NCBI GenBank assembly: GCA_963809245.1
Contig: CAWEIU010000008.1
Location: 1 to 64,000, forward strand
Direction: 5' to 3'
Origin: Roseiarcus sp963809245
Lineage (GTDB): Bacteria; Pseudomonadota; Alphaproteobacteria; Rhizobiales; Beijerinckiaceae
DNA length: 64,000 nt
Part shown: one piece after another, positions 44,543-53,851 of the stretch
Position numbering within the stretch: position 1 is the stretch's first letter
How the letters are laid out: the number at the start of each line of letters is the position of its first letter
Position numbers and translations under genes: made by a program
The notes under the pieces: generated by a model
What the model was told of the DNA's origin: nothing
The model's input: the letters and a program-made list of their open reading frames with translations, nothing else
The model's database searches: none

Positions 44543-47500
44543 TTAAAGCGCGGGCGACGGCAGTCCGGCCGGCGCGCTTTCCGGCGCCGCTTGAGCGCCC
44601 GTCCGCGTCGACGCAGGGCCGAGCGACTTGCGGAACCATAGCGCATAAATCGCCGGCAGCAGGAACAGCGTCAGGAACGTCGCGACCGACAGGCCGCCCA
44701 TGATCGTGAAAGCCATCGGCCCCCAGAAGGCGCTCTCCGAGAGCGGAATCATCGCGAGGATCGCCGCCGAGGCGGTCAACACGACGGGTCGGGCGCGCCG
44801 CATCGTCGCGAAGACGATCGCTTCGCGCCGCGAAAGGCCTCGCTCGCGCACGTCCGTTTCGATCTGGTCGACGAGGATCACGGTGTTGCGCATGTCCATG
44901 CCGGCGAGGGCGATCAGCCCGAGCAGCGCGACGAAACCGAACGGACGATGCGCAAGGCTCAGTGCGATCGAGGCCCCGACGATGCCGAGCGGCGCGGTGA
45001 AGAATACGATTGCGAGCCGCGAGAAGCTCTGCATCTGCACCATCAGGAGCGTCAGCATCGCGATAAGCATGATCGGGAACAGCGCGAAGATGGAGGCGTT
45101 GCCCTTTTGCGCTTCCTCGATCGCGCCGCCCATCTCGATGCGATAGCCCGGCGCGAGACTGTCGCGAATCGGCGCCAGCGCTTTCCAGAGCGCCGTCGAG
45201 ACGTCCGGCGGCTGCGCGCCGTTGACGACGTCGGCGAGCGCGGTGATGACGAGTTCGCGGTCCTTGCGCCAGATGATCGGCTCCTCGGTCGTGCGTACGA
45301 CATGCGCGACTTGGCCGACGGGAATCGCGGCGCCGTTGCGCGAGAGAATGGTGACATCCTCGATCCGATCGAGCGCCGCGCGCTCGCTCGGCGCCGCGCG
45401 CGCGACGACGTCGACGCGCTCCTCGCCGGCGCGGATCGTCGTCACCGTCGCGCCGCCGACGAATGTTTGCAGCGTGCGGGCGATGTCCTGCGGCGTCAGG
45501 CCGAGCGCGCGGGCGCGCGCCTGATCGACCTCGAGACGCAGCGAAGGCATCTTCTCGCCCCAGTTCAGGTGGGGATCGACGACGCGAGGATCGCCGCGCA
45601 TCGCGTCGCGAACACGCCCCGCAATGGCGCGCACGGTCTCGGCGTCCGGGCCGATGACGCGGAACTGCACGGGGAATCCGACAGGCGGACCGAAGTTGAA
45701 ACGATCGACGCGAACCCGGGCGGCGTTCAAGGCGCCGTTCGCGACCGCCGCCTCGATGCGGGCCTTCACGCGCTCGCGCGCTTCGACGTTCCTCGCGACG
45801 ATGACGATCTGCGCGAACGATTCGTTCGGCTGCACCGGTTGCAAGCCGAGCCAGAAGCGCGGCGAGCTCTTGCCGATGTAGGTCGTGTAGGAAGCGATGT
45901 CGGCGTCGCCCTTGAGCAGGCCTTCGGCCTCGCTCGCGACTTTCTCAGTCGCCTGGATCGCGCTGCCCTCGGCGAGCCGCATTTCGAGGAAGAGTTCGGG
46001 CCGCTCGGAGATCGGGAAGAACTGCTGCTCAACCCTGCTGAACTGGGTGAGCCCGAGGCCGAGCAGCAGCGCGGCGGCGAGAACGATCACGAGCGGTCGC
46101 GCGACGCAGAATTCGAGCGCGCGGCGGAAGGCGCGGTAGAAGGCGGTCGAATAGATCGCGCTCTCGTCGCGCGAATGCGCGTTCAGCGTGGCGGGCAGCA
46201 GCTTGTAGCCGAGGAAAGGCGTGAACAGCACCGCGACGAGCCACGAGGCGACGAGCGCGATGCCGACCACCCAGAAAATCCCGCCGGTGTATTCGCCGAC
46301 GGTCGAATTGGCGAGGCCGATCGGCAGGAAGCCGGCGGCGGTGACCAATGTGCCGGTCAGCATCGGGAAGGCGGTCGAGCTCCAGGCGAAGGAAGCGGCG
46401 CGCTCACGCTCCCACCCCTGCTCGAGCTTCACGACGATCATCTCGACCGCGATGATTGCGTCGTCGACCAGGAGGCCGAGCGCGATGATGAGCGCGCCGA
46501 GCGTGACGCGCTGCAGGTCGAGGCCGATGAAGGCCATGACTACGAAGACGATCGCAAGCACCAGCGGCACCGAGGTCGCAACCACGATGCCGGAACGCCA
46601 TCCGAGGGCCAGAAAACTCACGCCGAGCACGATCGCCAGCGCTTCGAGGAACGAGCGGGTGAATTCGAACACCGCGGCGTCGACCACTTTCGGCTGGTCG
46701 GCGACGCGCCCGATCACGATCCCCTGCGGCAGATCGATCTCGAAGTCCGCGATCGCCGCATCCAGCCGCTTGCCGAGTGCGAGGATATTGCCGCCCTTCT
46801 GCATGACGACGCCGATTTCGAGCGCCGGCTTGCCCTGCGCGCGCACGAGATAGGACGGCGGATCCTCGTAGCCGTGCGAGACGTCGGCGATGTCGCCGAG
46901 GCGGAATGTCTGCCCGTTGGCGAACACCGGCGTCTCGGCGACGGCGTCGACGCCTTGCAAGGCGCCGCTGACGCGCAACGGCACGCGCTGGGCGTCCGTC
47001 TGGAATTCACCTGCCGGGGTCAGCGCGTTCTGCTTGGCGAGCGAATTGAACATCGCTTGCAGCGGAACGCCGAGGGTCGCGAGCTTGGCGGTGTTCGCCT
47101 CGACGAAGATACGCTCGGCCTGCTCGCCGTAGAGGTCGACCTTAGTGACATCGGTCACGCGCTGCAGGCGCTTGCGCAGCGCCTCGGCGACCTCCTTGAG
47201 CTGCGCGTAGGAGGCGCCGTCGCCGGTGATCGTATAGAGAACCGAATCGATGTCGCCGAGTTCGTCGTTGACCGTCGGCCCGTCGACGTCGGCGGGCAGA
47301 TCGGGCTTCAGATCGCTCATCTTCTTGCGTAGCTCGAGGAACAGCATCGGCACGTCGCGCGGCGGCGTCGAATCGCGAAACTGGAACGAGATCGCCGTGA
47401 AGCTCGGCTTGGAATAGGTGTCGATCTTGTCGACCCAGGGCAGCTCCTGCAGCTTCTTCTCGATGCGGTCGGCGACCTGGTTCTGCATCTCCTCGGTCGT

Positions 47501-47674
47501 CGCGCCGGGCCAGACCGCGCTGACGATGGCGTTCTTGATCGTGAAGGGCGGATCCTCGGCGCGTCCGAGCCGCTGATAGGCGAGCGCGCCGCCGAGCCCG
47601 ATGACGATTATCAGGAAAGCGATCAACTGCGGATGGCGGATCGCCCAGAGCGACGGATTGAACTTGCTCATCAC
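44543..47674 (-). CDS. RND efflux transporter, HAE1 family permease
   Basis: A 1043-aa inner-membrane proton antiporter. Twelve transmembrane helices flank two large periplasmic loops. The N-terminus IRHPQLIAFLIIVIGLGG and the PGATTEEMQNQVADRIEKKL porter segment are typical. The TM4 proton relay Asp pair is in ALGLLVDDAIIAVE. It differs from AcrB at the N-terminus and resembles the metal/hydrophobic-drug AcrB-like group with no signature for heavy metals. The start overlaps the adaptor's end by four bases. The operon lacks a TolC gene, so an outer-membrane partner is encoded elsewhere. Confidence 0.93.
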   Translation of the reverse strand: MMSKFNPSLWAIRHPQLIAFLIIVIGLGGALAYQRLGRAEDPPFTIKNAIVSAVWPGATTEEMQNQVADRIEKKLQELPWVDKIDTYSKPSFTAISFQFRDSTPPRDVPMLFLELRKKMSDLKPDLPADVDGPTVNDELGDIDSVLYTITGDGASYAQLKEVAEALRKRLQRVTDVTKVDLYGEQAERIFVEANTAKLATLGVPLQAMFNSLAKQNALTPAGEFQTDAQRVPLRVSGALQGVDAVAETPVFANGQTFRLGDIADVSHGYEDPPSYLVRAQGKPALEIGVVMQKGGNILALGKRLDAAIADFEIDLPQGIVIGRVADQPKVVDAAVFEFTRSFLEALAIVLGVSFLALGWRSGIVVATSVPLVLAIVFVVMAFIGLDLQRVTLGALIIALGLLVDDAIIAVEMIVVKLEQGWERERAASFAWSSTAFPMLTGTLVTAAGFLPIGLANSTVGEYTGGIFWVVGIALVASWLVAVLFTPFLGYKLLPATLNAHSRDESAIYSTAFYRAFRRALEFCVARPLVIVLAAALLLGLGLTQFSRVEQQFFPISERPELFLEMRLAEGSAIQATEKVASEAEGLLKGDADIASYTTYIGKSSPRFWLGLQPVQPNESFAQIVIVARNVEARERVKARIEAAVANGALNAARVRVDRFNFGPPVGFPVQFRVIGPDAETVRAIAGRVRDAMRGDPRVVDPHLNWGEKMPSLRLEVDQARARALGLTPQDIARTLQTFVGGATVTTIRAGEERVDVVARAAPSERAALDRIEDVTILSRNGAAIPVGQVAHVVRTTEEPIIWRKDRELVITALADVVNGAQPPDVSTALWKALAPIRDSLAPGYRIEMGGAIEEAQKGNASIFALFPIMLIAMLTLLMVQMQSFSRLAIVFFTAPLGIVGASIALSLAHRPFGFVALLGLIALAGMDMRNTVILVDQIETDVRERGLSRREAIVFATMRRARPVVLTASAAILAMIPLSESAFWGPMAFTIMGGLSVATFLTLFLLPAIYALWFRKSLGPASTRTGAQAAPESAPAGLPSPAL

Positions 47675-48750
47675 AGCCCCGCAAGGGTGTCGACGACGCG
47701 CACCTTTTCTTTTGCATCGAGCTTATGGACGCCGAGGGCGACGATCTCGGCCCCTTCGGCGACGCCGCCGGTTACGAAGGCGAATTCGGAATCGGTTCCG
47801 GCGACGCTGACTGGCGTCTCGTTCAAGGCTCCGGTCGTGCGATCGACGGCGAAGACGCGTGGGCCGTCGCCGCGGTCGAACACGGCCCCGACCGGCACGC
47901 GCGCCACCGGCGCGGCGTCCTCCGACAAGACGACGGTGACACTCATGCCGAGCCGCGCGCTCTCCGGCGCGTCGATGAGGCTGAAGCGCACGGGGTACGT
48001 GCGCGTCGCCGGATCGGCGTTGGGCGAGAGCTCGCGCAGGCGCGCCGCGACCGAGACTCCCGGCAGGGCCCAGAACTCGACGCGCGCCGGATGGCTGCGC
48101 ACGCGCTCCAGGAGATTTTCCGGCACGGAGACGGCCGCCTCGCGTTCCCCCGTGTGCGCAAGGCGAATGACCGGCGCGCCGGCGGCGACGACCTGGCCCG
48201 GCTCGGCCGAAACCAGGCTGACGGCGCCGTCGGCGTCGGCTGTCAGGGTCGTGTAGTCGAGCGCGTTGCGCGCCAGCGTGACCGCCCGATCCGCGCGGAT
48301 GACGGCGTCGCGCGCCTGATCGGCGGCGGCGTGGGTGCGGTCGAATTCGGAATTCGCGGCCCAGCCCTGATGCGTCAGCGTCTCGATGCGGCGTTCCTCG
48401 GCCGCGGCCTGATCGAGCGCGGCTTGCGCCGAGCGGCGCTCGGCTTCCGCCTCTTCGAGCTGCAGGCGGAAGTCCGTCTCGTCGAGGCGCGCGAGCGGAT
48501 CGCCGCGTTTGACCTCGGCGCCGGCGTCGACGAGGCGCTGCGCGATCTTGCCGGCGACGCGAAAGCCGAGATCGCTTTCGATGCGCGCCTTGACGACGCC
48601 CGGCAGCGCTTCCGCGCGCTCGCGCGGGGCATAGTGGATTTGCGCGACGAGCACGGGACGCGCCGGAGCGTCCTTGCTCGCCTGCTTGGGCGCGTCGCAG
48701 GCGGCGAGACTGAGCGCGAGGAGCGCGGCGAGCAGGGGAAGCGATTTCAT
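47671..48750 (-). CDS. RND efflux membrane-fusion adaptor (lipoprotein)
   Basis: A 359-aa adaptor. The signal is a lipobox (LLALSLAACDAP), so it is anchored to the inner membrane by Cys20 or so. Lipoyl halves are VVKARIESDLGFRVAGKI and DGAVSLVSAEPGQVVAAGAP; the hairpin between them is Ala-rich. A beta-barrel follows (SVTVVLSEDA). It connects the RND pump at 44543-47674 with an outer-membrane channel. Four bases overlap with both the TetR gene and the pump gene indicate one transcript. Confidence 0.92.
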   Translation of the reverse strand: MKSLPLLAALLALSLAACDAPKQASKDAPARPVLVAQIHYAPRERAEALPGVVKARIESDLGFRVAGKIAQRLVDAGAEVKRGDPLARLDETDFRLQLEEAEAERRSAQAALDQAAAEERRIETLTHQGWAANSEFDRTHAAADQARDAVIRADRAVTLARNALDYTTLTADADGAVSLVSAEPGQVVAAGAPVIRLAHTGEREAAVSVPENLLERVRSHPARVEFWALPGVSVAARLRELSPNADPATRTYPVRFSLIDAPESARLGMSVTVVLSEDAAPVARVPVGAVFDRGDGPRVFAVDRTTGALNETPVSVAGTDSEFAFVTGGVAEGAEIVALGVHKLDAKEKVRVVDTLAGL

Positions 48751-49376
48751 GACCGCGCCACCTCGTTGACAGAGGGGGGATGCCGGTTGGCGAGCGCGCG
48801 CAGCGCGAAAGCGATAATCTCTTCGGTGCGGACCGGCATCTCCGCCTCGGGGCACTGGGCGATCAGCGTCGGATGATAAATCGAGGCGCAGGCGAGCAGC
48901 GTCTGCATGCCGAGCAGCGCCGGATCTCCCGGACCAAACTCGCCCTTCGCCTGGCCTTCGGCGACGAGCGTCGCCGCCAGCGTGGCGCAGCCCTCGTGAA
49001 AGGTTTCGATCGACGGCCATTTTTCCTGCAGCGCGACATCGACGATTTCGTGCACGCGCGACTGATTGGTCATCTGGTCGCGCATGCGCTGATGCAGCGT
49101 CGTCAGCATTGCGCGCAGGCGTTCGGACGCCGCGCCGGGACTGGCGGCGGCCGCTTGCGCCGCCTTGATCAGGTCGCCGAGTTGGTTGGTGCAGACAGCC
49201 TCCGCCAGCGCCTGCTTGGAGGGGAAGAAGCGATAGACGTTGGCGCTCGACATGCCGAGCCGCTCCGCGATGTCGGCGATCGTCGTGCGCGACCCGAGTT
49301 CTCGAAAGAGATCCCACGCGACAGCCAGGATCTCGCTGCGGGTTTCCTCACGCGTTCGGCGGCCAGGGACGTTCAT
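48747..49376 (-). CDS. TetR family repressor of the RND operon
   Basis: A 209-aa regulator. The HTH is TTIADIAERLGMSSANVYRFFPSKQALAEAV, quoted here as two parts: TTIADIAERLGMSSANVYR then FFPSKQALAEAV. A helical ligand domain follows. As the first gene of the tetR-adaptor-pump operon it should autoregulate in response to the pump's substrate. Half-sites GAGTGA/TCACTC lie upstream. Confidence 0.9.
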   Translation of the reverse strand: MNVPGRRTREETRSEILAVAWDLFRELGSRTTIADIAERLGMSSANVYRFFPSKQALAEAVCTNQLGDLIKAAQAAAASPGAASERLRAMLTTLHQRMRDQMTNQSRVHEIVDVALQEKWPSIETFHEGCATLAATLVAEGQAKGEFGPGDPALLGMQTLLACASIYHPTLIAQCPEAEMPVRTEEIIAFALRALANRHPPSVNEVARS

Positions 49377-49388
49377 GGGATGCCTGAC

Positions 49389-49430
49389 GAGTGAATGCTG
49401 TCGACTGATGATTTTTGATTTTTATCACTC
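49389..49430. promoter_or_regulatory. possible TetR operator half-sites upstream of the efflux operon
   Basis: GAGTGA (49389-49394) and TCACTC (49425-49430) are inverted half-sites around an AT-rich stretch (ATTTTTGATTTTTAT) that would hold the -10 region. Spacing between the halves is wide (30 bases), so they could be two separate operators. Confidence 0.3.
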
Positions 49431-49573
49431 AACACTCGCAACGTCAAGTGACGGCGATCGCGCATCGACCGGCGCGCGCTTAAAACATTTTGCTTTTCGG
49501 TTGACGCAGCCCTGCAGTCATCCTCGCGAAAGCGGGGCAGGGACGAGGCGCGAAAGCGGTCAGACGCGCTTTC

Positions 49574-50336
49574 TCACCATCCGTTGAGGATGAAGACGCG
49601 GCACCAGCGACCGATCGCGAGGGCGGCGGCGTAGGCGAATCCGTCCGCCCCGCCGAAGACGTGGCGGCGGATGATGTAATATTTGAAGAACTGAAACGGC
49701 AGTTCGACGAATGCGCGCAATGGCAAGCGCACGCGGCGCGCCTTGCGCTCCTTCTTCTGCAATTCGTAGTAGCCGATCGTCTTGGTGACGATATGGGCGA
49801 AGTCGCGATAACTCTTGTGCAGCACTTCACAGCGAAGGTCGACGACGTCGGCGGTCGGGGGCACCTCGTCATGCGCCAAGGATTCGGCGAAGCGCGTCGT
49901 GCAGCGATTGTAGAAGCGCACATAGGTGTGGAAATGCGCGAACGGCGCCGGCGTCTGGCGGCGCGGATAGACGATCCGCACCCGCATCCGAAACGACCGG
50001 TTGGGCGGCGGCGGGCTCGCTGACAGCAGCGCCTTGAGCTCCGCCCGAAGGCCCTCGGAAAGCCATTCGTCGGCGTCGAGGTTGAGGATCCAGTCGTGTC
50101 GCGCCTGGTCCTCGGCGAAACGCTTCTGCGGTCCGTAGCCTCGCCAGGGATTGTGAATCACCTTGGCCCCGAGGCGCTCAGCCAGCGCGACCGTTCCGTC
50201 GCTCGAGCCCGAAATCGACCACCAGGACCTCGTCCGCGATCCCCTCCACCGATCGGATCGTACGCTCGATCCGATCGACTTCGTTCAGAGTGATGATCGT
50301 GCAGGTGACGCGGGGAAGAGAGTCTCCATTCCGCAA
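49574..50336 (-). pseudogene. GT2 glycosyltransferase of the KdtX/WaaE type, frameshifted
   Basis: The 5' frame (TTG 50336) reads MRNGDSLPRVTCTIITLNEV and then IERTIRSVEGIADEVLVVD; the remaining protein reads in the next frame as SGSSDGTVALAERLGAKVIH, NPWRGYGPQKRFAEDQ and ILNLDADEWLSEGL (the DxD-containing signature of the LPS-core glucosyltransferase group). One extra T at about 50207 explains the shift. Restored, the protein is about 253 residues, normal for KdtX/WaaE. It sits at the end of the long leftward glycan operon. Confidence 0.8.
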
Positions 50337-50568
50337 AGGGAGTTCCTAGTCTGGTTGGTCCGTCCGGGAGAGCAGACCTCGCGATCTTGCCCGGCAGGCG
50401 TTCCGTGTCTCGGACGAGTTCCTGCGCCCTAACCATTCGGCTCGCGCAATTGTGTCGGCGCCCCAGGCGAATTTCTTGCCCGCCCGTGGCGCGATGTCAA
50501 CGGCGCCCGCCGGCGATTCCGCCGCCGCGACAGCGCCGCGATGCGCCCTCCGGCCGCCGCCGCTCAGC

Positions 50569-52386
50569 TTACGCGATGACCTCCTGCGCGCCGATCACAT
50601 CCGGGTCGAACTGAGTTTGGTGCAACTGGAAGTAGACGCCGCGCTTTGCCATCAACGCGTCGTGCCGGCCGGTCTCCTTCACCAAGCCGCCCTCGATCAC
50701 GCAAATCTGGTCGGCGTTGACGATCGTGCTGAGACGATGGGCGATCACCACCGTGGTGCGGCCGGCGCAGAGCGTTCTCAGGGCGTCCTGCACCGCCCGT
50801 TCGGATTCCGAGTCGAGCGCGGAGGTCGCTTCGTCGAGCAGTATGATCGGAGCGTTTCTGAGGAAGGCGCGCGCGATGGCGATGCGCTGGCGCTGGCCTC
50901 CGGAGAGCTGCATGCCGTGCTCGCCGCAGGGGCTGTCATATCCGCGCTCGAAACTGAGGATGAAATCGTGGGCGTGGGCGGCCTTCGCCGCCGCGACGAT
51001 CTCCTCCTGGCTCGCGCCGGGCCGGCCCAAACCGATGTTCTCGCCGATCGACCCTTTGAAGAGGAACGTCTCCTGGCTGACGTAGGCGATCTGGCGGCGC
51101 AGCGAGGCGCGCGTCGCCGCGCCGATCTCCTGCCCGTCGATCATGATCAAGCCGGAGTCGGGTTCGTAGAAGCGCAGGATCATGTTCATGGCCGTGGTCT
51201 TGCCGCCGCCCGAACGGCCGACGAGCGCCGTCGTCCGGCCAGGCTGGGCGACGAAGTCGAGGCCGCGCAGCACCGGCTCGCCCTTGCGATACGCGAACTC
51301 GACGTCGCGGAATTCGATGCGGCCCTCCTCGACCTGTAGCTCCGGCTCTTCGCCGCTCTCGCGCTCTTCACCCGGCTCGTCGAGAAAATCATAGAGGATG
51401 CTGACGCCGATCAGACCGGCGGTGAGGTCGATATGCATACGCGCGATGCGCTTGGCCGGCTCGAAGGCCAGCAACAATGCGGTAATGAAGGCGAAGAAGC
51501 TGCCGGGCGCCTGCCCGCCCTCGATGACCTTGAGGCCGCCGTAGACGACGATGATCGCGATGGCGAAGCCGCCGAGCGATTCGGTGAGCGGGCTCGAACG
51601 GGCGCCGACCATCGACACCCTGTTGGCCGCGCGCTCGAAGCTGGAGATGGCGGCGTTCTGACGCTGCGCCATATGCGGCTCGAGGGTGAACGCCTTGACG
51701 ACGCGCATGCCCTGAACCGCCTCTTGCAACAATTCGAGGATGATGGTGAAGCCGTGAAACTCGTTGAGCATCACCTTTTTCACGCGCCCGCCGAGCCGGC
51801 GGATGCCGACGACGACGCCGGGGGTCACGACCAGCGCCATCGACGACATCAGCGGGTCTTGCGCGACCATGACCCAGCCGAGGCCGATGAGCGTGAGCAC
51901 GTCGCGCGAGAGCGAGGTGATGAGAAGGTTGAGCGTACTGCTCGCCGACTGCGAGATGAACGCCTGACGGGCTATGAACTCCGTGGAGTGGCGCGCATTG
52001 TAGAAGGCGAGGTTCATCGCCAGCATCTTGCGGAAGATGCGGCTTTGCACGTCGGCGACGATATTGTTGGCGACACGGGCCAGCACCACCGTCTGCGCGT
52101 AGGTGGAGAAGCCTTTGACCGTATAGATCGCCACGATGACGCCGCTGATCACCCAGACCGACGAGAGCTTCTTGGCGACGAAAATCTGGTTGATCACATC
52201 CTTGATGATCCACGCCGACATGGTCGTGGAGCCGGCGACGACGGCGGTGGCCGCCATGGCGAAGGCGTAACCTTTCCAATGCTTGGCGCCCTGGTCGGTG
52301 AGCAGGCGAACGAGCAGCGCGAGCGGGCTGGCGCCGTCGGACGATTTGGCCCGAGACAGGCGAGAAAGGAATCCAGACAAGGGCAT
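50569..52386 (-). CDS. MsbA-like ABC transporter (lipid/glycolipid exporter)
   Basis: A 605-aa half-transporter: six-helix membrane domain (about 30-340), then the ATPase. Walker A is VGRSGGGKTTAMN, signature LSGGQRQRIAIARAF, Walker B IILLDEATSALD, and the H-loop is VIAHRLS. It is the type that flips lipid A precursors or lipid-linked sugars across the inner membrane. Its neighbours are glycosyltransferases, so export of a lipid-linked oligosaccharide or glycolipid is likely. No Wzx or Wzm/Wzt genes are seen in the window. Confidence 0.9.
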   Translation of the reverse strand: MPLSGFLSRLSRAKSSDGASPLALLVRLLTDQGAKHWKGYAFAMAATAVVAGSTTMSAWIIKDVINQIFVAKKLSSVWVISGVIVAIYTVKGFSTYAQTVVLARVANNIVADVQSRIFRKMLAMNLAFYNARHSTEFIARQAFISQSASSTLNLLITSLSRDVLTLIGLGWVMVAQDPLMSSMALVVTPGVVVGIRRLGGRVKKVMLNEFHGFTIILELLQEAVQGMRVVKAFTLEPHMAQRQNAAISSFERAANRVSMVGARSSPLTESLGGFAIAIIVVYGGLKVIEGGQAPGSFFAFITALLLAFEPAKRIARMHIDLTAGLIGVSILYDFLDEPGEERESGEEPELQVEEGRIEFRDVEFAYRKGEPVLRGLDFVAQPGRTTALVGRSGGGKTTAMNMILRFYEPDSGLIMIDGQEIGAATRASLRRQIAYVSQETFLFKGSIGENIGLGRPGASQEEIVAAAKAAHAHDFILSFERGYDSPCGEHGMQLSGGQRQRIAIARAFLRNAPIILLDEATSALDSESERAVQDALRTLCAGRTTVVIAHRLSTIVNADQICVIEGGLVKETGRHDALMAKRGVYFQLHQTQFDPDVIGAQEVIA

Positions 52387-52571
52387 CAGGGCGCGTTCCG
52401 TCGCTCGAGATCAGGACACATTCGGCGCCCTGCGTCGCAAACGACGTCGGAGACGCGCATAGGCCGGCCAGCCGCCACGGCGATCATGGGATTGCGATAC
52501 GGCAAAACTGGCGCGGTGGCAATTCTGGGGCGCCGCCGGCGATTCGCTCCACAGTCGAAGGGCGGGCCACG

Positions 52572-53837
52572 TCAGATGCGTAACCCATTGATTTCTTGGA
52601 TTTCATAGCCGGCCGTCTTGACCGCGATCGTGAGGACGCGTTCGACCGCGTGTTCGAGCGCCCCGTCGGTCCTGCCTCGGTCCGGCTCGAAGTCGCGGCT
52701 GAGGACGAGCTTGCGCAGCGGCGCGAGCGCTTTGGGGCGGACCCAGAACATCGTGCCGGCGAAGAAGTCCGGCTCGACGCGCGCGGGATCGATTCCCAGC
52801 CTTTCCAGCAGCCAGGCGACGCGTTCCCAATTCTTGCGCCAGTAGAAGTCGGCGATTTCGGCGCCGGCGACGCGGAAGGCCTCGGGGCCAAGCAATCCAA
52901 GCCCGGGCTCGCGCTCGAAGCGTTCGACCGCGGCGGCCATCGTTCCCTCGGCGCAGAGGAGGTCGAACAGGAGGCGGCGGCGCCAGATTTCGCCGTAGGG
53001 GTTGCGCTTCAGCCCATGCAACGACTTCTTGCCATGGATTTTGCAGACGCAATCGTAGGCGTCGAGCGCACCCTCCTCGAGCAGGAGAAGAAACGGCCGC
53101 ACGTCACGTCCGCGGTTCTCGACGACGCGGATCGTCGCCGACGGAAAATCGGCGCGGATGGCCTCGACGAGAGCGTCCCTCTCGGGAACCGTGGTGACGA
53201 TCAGATCGAAGGCGAGCGGCAGGCTCTTCAACACCGTGCGGATTTCCGGCCACAGGTCGGCGTAGAAGAGGTGCAGGACGACGGCGACTTTGGACTTCGT
53301 CCTGCGCGGCTCGCCGAAAAAGGGCGGCAGCGAAACCCCGCCCGGCTCCCAGCCGAGGAGCAACTCGGGGCGCTGGCGAATCGTCTCGCCCTCCAGCGGG
53401 GTGCCGAGTTTCTGCAGATAGCGGATCGCCGAAATGAGCACCCGTCTGAACCGCTTCGGCCCCAGGATGAAGATACGGAAATCGCCAAAATCGACGATGT
53501 TCTTCTTCCTCAGCCAGAGGCTGCGAAACCGGACCCACAGCGCCCCGAAGGCCGGCATCGGCTCGATCCGCGCCTCGGCGCAGGACAAGAACCCCGCCGC
53601 CACCGCCCGCTTCGGCGCCAGGATCAGCGTCACGTCATCAACATTGGGGACGTAGGCGATCGGCGAATCCCCCCGTTGGTCGCGCGCGGTGCGGGAGATG
53701 CGGAAGAAGTCCGCCGCCGCGTCGGGCCGGATGCGATAGGCGAGCCAGCGACGAAGGCGCGGCGCCAACTCGACGCCTTCAGGCGCGTCGGCTTCACCGC
53801 GTCGACCGTTGGTCTGTCTCGCCCCAGCTTCTTGCAC
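52572..53837 (-). CDS. RgpF/rhamnan synthesis F family glycosyltransferase
   Basis: A 421-aa protein. The C-terminal domain from about residue 180 has the RgpF motifs VAVVLHLFYADLWPEI, ENRGRDVRPFLLLL, CKIHGKKSLH and FFAGTMFWVRP. RgpF members build rhamnan-type polysaccharide backbones. The N-terminal 170 residues have no clear domain (a DUF with RRVLISAIRYLQKLG). Start GTG 53837 has GAGGGCGG upstream and lies 14 bases after the preceding gene stops. The RfbABCD operon just upstream makes the presumed donor. Confidence 0.85.
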   Translation of the reverse strand: MQEAGARQTNGRRGEADAPEGVELAPRLRRWLAYRIRPDAAADFFRISRTARDQRGDSPIAYVPNVDDVTLILAPKRAVAAGFLSCAEARIEPMPAFGALWVRFRSLWLRKKNIVDFGDFRIFILGPKRFRRVLISAIRYLQKLGTPLEGETIRQRPELLLGWEPGGVSLPPFFGEPRRTKSKVAVVLHLFYADLWPEIRTVLKSLPLAFDLIVTTVPERDALVEAIRADFPSATIRVVENRGRDVRPFLLLLEEGALDAYDCVCKIHGKKSLHGLKRNPYGEIWRRRLLFDLLCAEGTMAAAVERFEREPGLGLLGPEAFRVAGAEIADFYWRKNWERVAWLLERLGIDPARVEPDFFAGTMFWVRPKALAPLRKLVLSRDFEPDRGRTDGALEHAVERVLTIAVKTAGYEIQEINGLRI

Positions 53838-53851
53838 ACCCGCCCTCAAGA

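Noticed and set aside
44948..47332. 794-residue plus-strand frame antisense to the RND pump.
   Set aside because: Shadow of a real gene: the translation is Arg/Asp/Glu-rich and has no domain, while the minus-strand protein is a full RND permease.
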